DNA of 64,000 nt from Terebella lapidaria. Its lineage: Eukaryota; Annelida; Polychaeta; Terebellida; Terebellidae. Shown piece by piece: positions 56,701 to 62,484 of this stretch. Within the stretch, counting starts at the first letter, position 1, and the number at the start of each line of letters is the position of its first letter. The position numbers and the translations under genes were made by a program. The DNA lies in NCBI GenBank assembly GCA_949152475.1, contig OX424564.1, forward strand, positions 28,952,165 to 29,016,164, written 5' to 3'. The notes beneath the pieces were generated by a model that was not told where the DNA came from, ran no database searches, and saw only the letters and a program-made list of their open reading frames with translations.

Positions 56701-59473
56701 TTTGAGCTCATATTCGAGTGAATGTGATGAACATATGTCGAATACATATTCACGTGAAAATATTGATTTTCATAAATATAACGAGTGTGTAGTAAGGTAG
56801 TCTGTAATACGGCGATTGCAGCCGTTTCAATACACATAGTTTAACTCAATCGTCAAGTTTGTGAACAATTCATAAATATAACGAGTGTGTAGTAAGGTAC
56901 TCTGTAGTACGGCGATTGCAGCCGTTTCAATACACTTAGTTTACCTCAATCGTCAAGTTTGTAAACAATACATTTACAGATTGTCTACTGCATCAGCACA
57001 TGAATCATTCACATGCTGTATGCGCCTTTTCCCGATATGGGACCAGTCTATACCACATTTACGTGTAGCCACACAAACAATATTATCCCATTTCTTCTCC
57101 ACCATGAGGTTCAGTAGGCCAAGTCCTACCCCATAATCACCATCAGAACAGAAATTCTGCAGTTTGACTTTACCATGTTTGTCTGTGATTCGGTAAGCAA
57201 ACATAACATGTTTTGCATTTGCTGTCTCTGGCTTATTCCTAATGAGTTCAATGGCGTCACTCACCTCCTGGAGAGATCTCACCTCGGCAGCATATCCAGT
57301 GAACTTACTACCCGAGTCACTCAGCTCCTTGCCCTTCGTCACGGAGATATCAATCGCATCCAGACTATTCGGCGTCGGCAGAAGTGGTTCCAAGTATTGT
57401 TCTTGAAGTTCGCCTTTCAAGTAGAACTTGTCCTGGATCAGCTTCGCCTTGTTAGTTTTGTCTTTGGCAGCTTCCTTGAAGACTGGCTGTACGTATTGTC
57501 GACGTTCTTGTTGACGTTGTGTCATCTGTCTACCGATGAAGTGTCCAGTTGATGTCAGCTTCGACGTGGCTTTCATCACTTTGTCCAATTCCACTGCCAC
57601 TGGAAATTTAGCAAGGATGGGTCGAATCCTATCTTTCAGTTTCGGACCGAGACGATGAGCTACTTGGATTGTCATCTTTTCCACGCCGTCAATACCCAGC
57701 ACTGCTCTCATGAAGTGACGTACCAGTCCAATGCAGTCTTCACCCTCAGCCTCTCTGTAGTCATCTGCAGCTGCATCAAAGCTGAAGATGAGATTGTATT
57801 TTCGGGAGTGGCGTTGGAGATTTTCTACCTCAGATGTTAGGTCATTTATCACGACATTCTGCCTGGTGACTTTTGCATGTAGTCCCTCCACTGTACATTT
57901 AAGCGACTGTACTTCTGATTTGAGTTGCTGGAGATTTGTTGTTAATGTGTCGTCAGTTTCGAGTGCGTCAACCCTTTCTTCCAACTCATCTACTCGTTGA
58001 TTGGTTGATTCGGTATTTTTCTTTATAGAGAGTAACATATCTCGCAGCCAGGGGTCCACTGTGTCAGGACATTTCATATTTTCCAAGACGGTAGAATCTT
58101 TGGCCTGTGTTTTCCTTTCACCTTTCTTTGGAGGCATATTGGAGGCACGTGTGGGTATCCGTTACGCGATGTGTTTCTGTTTATGTAGCTAGTTGTTTAC
58201 TGGCTTGACTACAACACCTTGCTTTGTTTTATACTCCACAAGAGACCAATCGTCACACTCGATTGAACAGAGTGTGATTGTACGGATCAAACTCGCCAGG
58301 AATACTTTGATGACGCCTAAGGAACGACCTGGACTACTCATTCGCATTTTGAAGGTTGTTTTGAAAACGATTATGCCACTATTTTAGTCATCCAAAAATA
58401 TGTTTCTTCGTGCAATGCGTTCATACTGATACAATGCGTGTATTCTATTTTATGTCAAGTTTGAACTATGGTGGCGCTGTGCTCCATAAAAATGCCTCTC
58501 GTATTACATAAAGCTAGTGGCACCCCCCCCCCCCCCACCCCACCCCCAATATGTTATATTTTGTACAACGTTTAATAGAAATATTATTCCATATAAATTT
58601 TCAAATCAGTTTCTTTGCCTTTTCCTGCTGTTGTCGAGGTAACATATCATGGTTGGTATCATCATCATCATTCCATTTCACATTGTACTTGAGTACCTGA
58701 GGCACCTAGGCTGTACCTGAGTGCCTAGGTATGTAAGTCAAACAATCTAAATACTATATTCATATTGAAATACTTGGTATATCGAGATTCAAAACCGACA
58801 ATAAGATAAATAGAAATTAACTAATCACCACTAATTCAAATTGAATCCACTGAGTCATTCAATTATCCTTAATGGTGAGTGAGTAATTGTGAGTGATATC
58901 AGTTGACCAAACATTGACGAACAGTAAATGTAATAAAACAAATATGACGAAAACACTATTTACAGATCATTTTGCAAACTGCATGTAGAAAGTAAATGAC
59001 CATTTGATGAACCCAACGAGATGAGGTACAGTGTGAACAAATTTAAATTATTTTTAAAACATAATAAATCGAAATTCGATTGTGGTGGCATACAGTATTC
59101 AAAACTGGCAACCAGCATTGGTTGGTATGTGGGTCAGCTGCACTTTTATCTGACCACATACAATGTATAAACATGCCTGTTCTCTTATAATCATCTGTCA
59201 GGAGAGACCAGTTTGGTGTCCAGAATCACGTCATGTCAAGCGAGCAGTGAATATGATGGGCTGTATGTGTGTCAGAACGCTTACGATGGCAGTGATCTTT
59301 CTGGTACGGGGAGTGAATGGGCTATGAAGTTGTACCAAGGTCTTGGAGGATACATACAGGTCAATCTGGACAAGTCGTATGCGTTGACTACCATCCGGAT
59401 CAAACACCGATGTTATGTGCATGACCAAGTATCCTCATGGAAGATCGAAATGCAGTATAATGTTGAAATCCAG
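47696..59473 (+). CDS. Secreted PAN/apple plus galactose-binding-like protein gene (3' end not found)
   Basis: I join exons 47696-47750 (signal peptide), 47874-47903 (small linker), 51019-51261 (PAN/apple) and 59202-59473 (galactose-binding-like). The first three introns are phase 1 and the last exon ends in phase 0, so the frame is continuous. It is a paralog of the gene at 29326-32973, which lacks the PAN module. PAN domains bind protein or carbohydrate, and with a galactose-binding-like domain the product is likely an extracellular adhesion or recognition protein. A LINE fills much of the 8 kb intron before the last exon seen. I found no equivalent of the paralog's final exon before the LTR at 60833. 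The gene may continue past the window, use another ending (an open frame follows TGTCCTTCAG at 59544), or be truncated. Confidence 0.6.
47874..47903 (+). CDS. Possible small linker exon, plus-strand gene
   Basis: A 30 bp exon between TTCAAATTTTCAG and GTATCA, phase 1 at both ends, encodes QIGPAVGHE. The donor is weak, so this is tentative. Confidence 0.4.
48528..48631. repeat. Long hairpin, about 48 bp arms
   Basis: AAATAGAGAAACCCCTCGAG and the following bases to about 48578 are matched by the inverse complement ending CCTCGGGGTTTCTCTATTT at 48631, with only a few mismatches and a loop of about five bases. It could fold as a stem-loop RNA or be the remains of a small inverted-repeat element. 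I see no gene around it between 47904 and 49022. Confidence 0.75.
49023..49200 (+). mobile_element. Single arm of the MITE-like family at 30246
   Basis: CTGATTTTTCTAACTCGTTTAC, TTGGCATACTTCACC and TTTCAGACTTCTGC match the left arm at 30246-30420 in order and spacing. The second arm is not seen. Confidence 0.6.
49891..49960. repeat. Two-copy 35 bp tandem repeat
   Basis: 49891-49925 and 49926-49960 both read GGCCCAAGTA, then CATATCCTGCGCCTTCCTCT and ATAT, differing at one base. Confidence 0.9.
51019..51261 (+). CDS. PAN/apple domain exon
   Basis: A 243 bp exon (81 codons) lies between a pyrimidine-rich acceptor ending ACAAAACAG and a GTAAGT donor, and is phase 1 at both ends. That symmetric form is typical of shuffled extracellular modules. 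The peptide has the PAN cysteine layout: Cys in SVCEKTF, two in ECQQKC, one in RCQSFYY, one in KYCFLS and a final one in RHCG, with aromatic residues before each core Cys. It is placed between the leader and the galactose-binding exon of the plus-strand gene. Confidence 0.8.
51367..51705 (-). CDS. Possible exon of an extracellular protein, unrecognised
   Basis: A 112-codon ORF with five N-glycosylation sequons (NKT, NMT, NTT, NAT, NLS) and alternating hydrophobic and Thr/Ser/Val strands suggests a secreted beta-rich protein. I do not recognise the family, see no signal peptide, and the acceptor side is poor. It lies in an intron of the plus-strand gene on the opposite strand. It could be an exon, a retained gene piece or chance. 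Confidence 0.3.
   Translation of the reverse strand: MSSVNKTIPVIIKGQTVYACKYVQLPNNMTSIQFPIIFQNTTEFKVSTRTDSSVNATGSMVKITVSTLNRYGWKTFQVHVFGDRAYTVTGVNTELHMVNLSVTLNLALGMFD
51981..52377. mobile_element. MITE-like element with about 95 bp inverted repeats
   Basis: The left side (CCAAATTTAGGTCGCCATC ... TTAGTTTTCAGCCC ... GTGAGTCAC) is the imperfect inverse complement of the right side (GTGTGACTCTCG ... GGGCTGAAAACTAGC ... GACGACCTAAATTTTG). The total is about 400 bp with no coding capacity. From 52378 to 53399 I see no other supported feature. Confidence 0.7.
53435..55837 (-). CDS. LINE ORF2, reverse transcriptase part (with end of endonuclease)
   Basis: The 800-codon frame begins with the end of the endonuclease (SDHFPI near residue 55). 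An RT follows, with NYRPISLLPSISKVLEK, DLSKAFDTIDH, GVPQGSVLGPLLF and the catalytic FADD at residues 520-523 (54269-54280). A thumb and a C-terminal region with QKKAIRIISRAKYN and NTRRIHEPHRQLY then lead to a stop at 53435. The enzyme would nick target DNA and copy its own RNA onto it. The frame is separated from the upstream endonuclease frame by one base at 55804-55810, so the full ORF2 is not open in this assembly. Confidence 0.9.
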   Translation of the reverse strand: MPRNFSWMRFFSAGLVPTATRPSRITQSSATLIDNIYANITAMHTMFSFLLISDISDHFPIILFIGKQKRPRKCPLTIQSRNLDETSIGAINNMLCATDWSVLTIMDTDTKFEYIVNKIKEYMDICAPLEQKVIPHKFILREPWMTKGLLCSSHKLDKIRKQSSGHDSTARISQHHKLYRMVFNHAKRKAKQLYYGNLINRFKGDTRKTWNVLRKCTGRNDKKNPTCTSFVVDGKTENDPQIISDEFCKFFTTVGSNLSAAIPNPQHSFHTHLNGNFSNSFFMIPTDPVEVYNIIMKFKPKTSSGIDGISSFFLRKISSHIAFPLSIAINDSIDKGVVPDILKTAKVIPVYKSKEKTFLTNYRPISLLPSISKVLEKIVHKRLYAYLSFNNLLYESQYGFRKGHSTNHGVIQYISSCLRALEAGENTLSVFLDLSKAFDTIDHAILLSKLEFYGVRGHALQWFQSYLDNRKQFVTFLDKNSNPRNITCGVPQGSVLGPLLFIIYTNDMPSVISSSNVILFADDTTIFASSQNNSTLFSAINRDLEKVTDWFYANKLSLNVAKTNCMYMSHSIRNNFAPTGHEVAIGGKKIDMKGSVKFLGLYIDDKLSWSNHVSYISSKLSSSLYILKSVQNILPKEHLKTLYYSLFQSYITYGIACWGMTAKGYRGKIESLQKKAIRIISRAKYNSHTEPLFKETHILKFSDLYKLEVSKLMFDHHQHCLPCPLMQIFVPNNQIHQHNTRRIHEPHRQLYKTKMASNSILYHGPRIWSNLSQDIISSNTRKQFSKRVKEMLWAIYKCNI
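55734..56483 (-). CDS. LINE ORF2, endonuclease part
   Basis: The likely start is ATG at 56483 (MTSRYDIDS); an upstream in-frame ATG at 56645 would add an unlikely hydrophobic leader. Endonuclease motifs are HINIRSV, MICETFLS, GGVALYIRD, VVGEVYRVPG and IIGTDQNIDLL, in the order of APE-type LINE endonucleases. The frame runs into a stop at 55734 after a seven-base homopolymer at 55804-55810. The proper continuation, including SDHFPI, is in the next frame. This is one indel or an assembly error. Confidence 0.85.
   Translation of the reverse strand: MTSRYDIDSIMNDPNFDLMQVLDSENMAQTPFNFNGQSSVYSDPGSLAQLRPMDTQNSKYVAIHINIRSVPSHFDHLKILLLKLEKQGINVDFLMICETFLSRENCNMYDLPGYSMVSANRKNSKCGGVALYIRDIFNFSPRDDLSIFEENIFESIFIEINDCGRKVVVGEVYRVPGTCTNDTISLYENIFSHLSGIDQIIIGTDQNIDLLNTNHNASELFLDAVFFSGSCSNCNETEQNNTIKCYFNR
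56771..56970. repeat. 100 bp tandem duplication between LINE ORF1 and ORF2
   Basis: 56771-56870 and 56871-56970 are near-identical 100 bp copies starting CATAAATATAACGAGTGTGT. They begin four bases downstream of the ORF1 stop, in the spacer before ORF2. Confidence 0.9.
56974..58137 (-). CDS. LINE ORF1 with a C-terminal IMPACT/YigZ-like (UPF0029) domain
   Basis: The intact 387-codon ORF starts MPPKKGERK. A coiled coil runs from about residue 41 to 110 (QRVDELEERVDALE heptads). An L1-ORF1-like RNA-binding region follows, with SRKYNLIF at 111-118, VAHRLG at 159-164 and RPILAKFP at 172-179. A C-terminal segment at about 273-385 reads like the UPF0029/IMPACT/YigZ fold: SKFTGYAAEV, H310 then FAYRI, SDGDYGVG at 331-338, DNIVCVATR and IGKRRIQHV. 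ORF1 proteins coat LINE RNA as trimers. The extra domain is related to a translation-linked host family (IMPACT competes with GCN2 for GCN1), so a role at ribosomes or in RNA handling is possible but is inference. Confidence 0.85.
   Translation of the reverse strand: MPPKKGERKTQAKDSTVLENMKCPDTVDPWLRDMLLSIKKNTESTNQRVDELEERVDALETDDTLTTNLQQLKSEVQSLKCTVEGLHAKVTRQNVVINDLTSEVENLQRHSRKYNLIFSFDAAADDYREAEGEDCIGLVRHFMRAVLGIDGVEKMTIQVAHRLGPKLKDRIRPILAKFPVAVELDKVMKATSKLTSTGHFIGRQMTQRQQERRQYVQPVFKEAAKDKTNKAKLIQDKFYLKGELQEQYLEPLLPTPNSLDAIDISVTKGKELSDSGSKFTGYAAEVRSLQEVSDAIELIRNKPETANAKHVMFAYRITDKHGKVKLQNFCSDGDYGVGLGLLNLMVEKKWDNIVCVATRKCGIDWSHIGKRRIQHVNDSCADAVDNL
58523..58547. repeat. Poly(C) tract, G-quadruplex-prone on the minus strand
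   Basis: Fourteen C, then ACCCCACCCCC. On the minus strand, sense for the LINE, four or more G-runs are available. It lies about 390 bp upstream of LINE ORF1 and may be in or next to its 5' end. Confidence 0.7.
58548..59201. other. Intron sequence, nothing recognised
   Basis: AT-rich sequence between the LINE and the galactose-binding exon. I see no gene, RNA or repeat with support. Confidence 0.5.
59202..59473 (+). CDS. Galactose-binding-like exon, plus-strand gene (272 bp)
   Basis: The exon follows ATCTGTCAG and precedes GTAAGA, with phase 1 start and phase 0 end, exactly as in the paralogous exon at 29862-30133. About 60 of 90 residues are identical by eye, including ETSLVSRI, AYDGSD, EWAMK, LDKSY and TTIRIKHRC. 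The frame is fully open, which suggests constraint. Confidence 0.85.
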
Positions 59474-60832
59474 GTAAGAAATTCACGTCTTGTACATTAA
59501 TACAAACATATACTAATGCATATGCTGTATCTGTGTCCTTCAGAGATATTTCACTATGATCTACGGTCAGTCTGTAATCAACTATTCATTTTCCATATGT
59601 TCCGAATGGATGTGCTCTGTGGTGGAAGCCGCCAGTCATAACTTTTACAGAGGCCAACACCCTGCAACATATCTTGAGTCGGTGACTGACCTAGTTCTTT
59701 TGTCCAGGGGTCAGGTCATATTTTTGTCACTGACTCCAGCTCAGAATTTTTGGACAGAACATCGACAAACGCTAAGAAAAATTCAATTTCTGCAATTTCA
59801 TGCATATATAGATGCCCTTTTTTTTTAAATTACATACATGAATACATGAATGTCAATACGTGAGAACGAATTGTGAATTAGTGAGAACGGATTACTAATT
59901 TGTTCACCAGAATTAAGAATAGTTTGGTATGTCACCTCAGGAGCTCCGTGTGGCCGTTCAGAGCTGTATGTTTTCCGATAGATTGAGTATGTCTTCCAAT
60001 GAAAGTGATATTGGCAGGAAAAACTATTATTCCAAATCAATGGGGTACATTATCGAGAGTCACAAAACCGTTGTGTCTTTCTGTAGTTAGACCCGACTTG
60101 CCTTATACGGATATTCCCATGTCCAAGAGTTAATCAGGCATGGCTAAAATCAATCAATATTCATATGAGCTGATCAGCGTTGACCAGTAGGATGACCGAA
60201 TCACTGACTGTGCTATGCATGAATGGTTTCCCCACAAGAGGGCACGAAATGCAATTTGGGTCTTTACTGAACGACTCCAACCAATTTACCATAGTCGTCG
60301 GTACCCCATTACATAATATATGCCTCTGGTCTCAGAAAAATAGGTTACAAACGAACTACATGTATGCTTTATCAGATGGATAAATCAGTCATTTGACAGT
60401 ACTAGCAGCTTTTCTTTTGTTTTGTGCGCCACTCAGAGTTACCTCTGACTTAACATATTTCACGCTCGATTGGCTCGAACGTACATGAGCATGATGAGTA
60501 AGCTGGAATCGCACTGCATCACGGGATACAAAGCACCGAGAAAGTCGATAATGTAAACAAACTCAAAATATTACCACCAGAAACTCGCAATGAAATCTAT
60601 TAGAAAGAGGCGTCTGTTTGGGCATACAAGTGCAGATATATTACTATTATGTTTTCTTCGTTCTGTCAGAAAGGTATGGAAAAATCCATAACTTACTGCC
60701 AATATCACTTGAACAAGTATTCCAGAGGTGATACTCGCAAAGCGTTCTCACTTAAAACTCTGAATATTTCATAATTCCACACAGCACGAATGATGCTTAA
60801 TTCAGTATTTCTAGATAACATATAAAATATAT
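59474..60832. other. Flank between the last exon seen and the LTR
   Basis: An open frame of about 95 codons follows an acceptor-like TGTCCTTCAG at 59544 in phase 0 (up to 59828), but it does not resemble the paralog's final exon. I see nothing else with support. Confidence 0.4.
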
Positions 60833-62217
60833 TGTAACGGGTTCTTCACCCTTCTGTGACGTCTTGATGAACCGGTTTTCTTGGGAGGTGGGTGAGTTGT
60901 TATTTAACCGGAGCTGAAACGGTAAAACTCCGGGAAACTGCTACTGCTGTACGGTTGAACTCCAGCTAGAAGTCTCTGAAGGTTGGTAGCGTGGTCTGGA
61001 ATGGACCTCTTAACCGTTGCCCGACTGCCAATCTGCAACTGCTCTTGTAAAGTAAGAATCCGGAGGCGTTTCCGTCTCCGTGTACTGCAACTGCTCCGTC
61101 GGGATACCGCTTTACTGCAACAGCTCCGTCGTTTTCCGCCTTACTGCAACTGCGACTGCACCTGGAATAGAGAATCCGGGAACGTTGCCGTTTCCGAATA
61201 CTGCAACCGCTCTGCCAGGTTCCGCCTCACTGCAAACTGCTCCGGTTGGCTCCGCCTCACCGCAACCTGCGACTGCACCTGAAATGGAGAATCACGGAAG
61301 TGTTCTCACTTCTGGTTACCACAACCGTTCCGTCAGGTACTGCCTCTGCTACTCCGTCGTCCGGTACCGCCTCTGCAACTGCTTCGTCGTTCCCGTCTCT
61401 GCAACTGCTCCGTCCGGTACCGCCTCCGTAGTTGCTCCGTTGAATTCCACCTCCGTCTCCGTCTCCTTCCTTGGTGATCTGGGTTCTTGGATCACCCTAA
61501 GACGTCGTTACAACTTGGTCTTAACCGACTGTAGACTTATCTCCCTTTTCTCCGTATTACTTTCTTTTCCGGTGAACTAACTTTATTATAAATTCCAGTT
61601 CCCTAACCAACACGGAAAAACAACTCGGTTGAAGTTTTCATGTTTATTTTCCAAGTGTCCAGTCGGAAGACATAAACTGCGATCATCTGGATGACTCTAG
61701 CCGGAACAAGGGAGTACTCTGCTATGGGAGAAGGGGTCTGCACAGGTCGACGTCAGGACACCAACTCCGCCGTCCGCTGTGAAGCGGGGGCTTTTACAGA
61801 CCTGAGACCCACGTCACGTGACCAACCTATTGTGACGTCATAGTCCGCCAAAACACTGATATTTTCCGGATTTCTAAAAACACTCTAGAACCAATCAGTG
61901 GCTGACATGTCACCTTTTAAACCGAAAACGAGGCTGATCACATGACCTTCCGGAAATAACGTCATTACGTTTTTGTACTCCATTGTTCCGACTCCGTCTC
62001 CGGTTCCGTCTCCGTCTCCGGCTCCGTCTCCGGCTTTACCAACATCACAAATATACCAAGTTCCGAGACGGAAAACCTTTTAAATATTATCAATACGGAA
62101 CCGAATGAACCTTTAAACACATATACATTTTAATACACGGTTATTTAACCATAATATCACAAAACACTAACAGAATTACCTAGGGGAAACTTTTGGGTAC
62201 GCCCCAAAACCGTTACA
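60833..62217 (-). mobile_element. 3' LTR of a second LTR retrotransposon (1385 bp)
   Basis: The segment begins TGTAACGG and ends CCGTTACA, an 8 bp inverted terminus of TG...CA form. It is bordered on the right by CTCCCCCTTCCTT, which on the minus strand is a purine tract followed directly by TGTAACGG. This fixes the element as minus-strand with this LTR as its 3' LTR. Inside are imperfect CTGCAACTGCTCCG repeats (61020-61440), TCCGTCTCCGG repeats (61990-62035) and AATAAA signals on the minus strand at 61582-61587 and 61643-61648. The 5 bp before the LTR, TATAT, would be half of a target duplication. Short ORFs in it come from the repeats. Confidence 0.85.
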
Positions 62218-62230
62218 CTCCCCCTTCCTT
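62218..62230 (-). other. Polypurine tract of the second LTR retrotransposon
   Basis: The minus strand reads AAGGAAGGGGGAG directly before the LTR start TGTAACGG. This is the usual plus-strand primer position. Confidence 0.8.
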
Positions 62231-62484
62231 AGACTCTGTTCGTCCCGAACAGATCAATATCACATATCACATATATACAAATTCCTAACCGTTAAACTGT
62301 CCGTATCATCAAACACAACTTGTTTCCGTGATCCGGGTACTGGTATCTCTTAACTAGTTTACGGTCACTGTACCCGGATATCTTGCTCCGTTTCCCACTT
62401 TTAACTCTTAATTATACTAGAATCTGGGAAACGGTTCTTCTTTCTTCTCCTTGCGCCGACTTGGCTTGCGACGACTTGCGACGA

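Larger units (their letters stand above)
53400..58200 (-). mobile_element. CR1-like LINE, nearly full length, two ORFs
   Basis: On the minus strand ORF1 (58137-56974) is followed by a duplicated 100 bp spacer, then ORF2 with an apurinic-type endonuclease and a reverse transcriptase (56483-53435). There is no RNase H after the RT. The FADD RT core, the ITCGVPQGSVLGP motif and the C-terminal tail style fit the CR1/L2/Jockey group; exact clade not assigned. ORF1 is intact, while ORF2 has one frame break at a homopolymer. Both element ends are approximate. It lies in an intron of the PAN-containing gene, antisense to it. Confidence 0.85.

Noticed and set aside
60983..61580. ORFs of 99 and 166 codons in the right-hand LTR
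   Set aside because: They come from the CTGCAACTGCTCCG repeats and lie inside a terminal repeat. No protein family is suggested.
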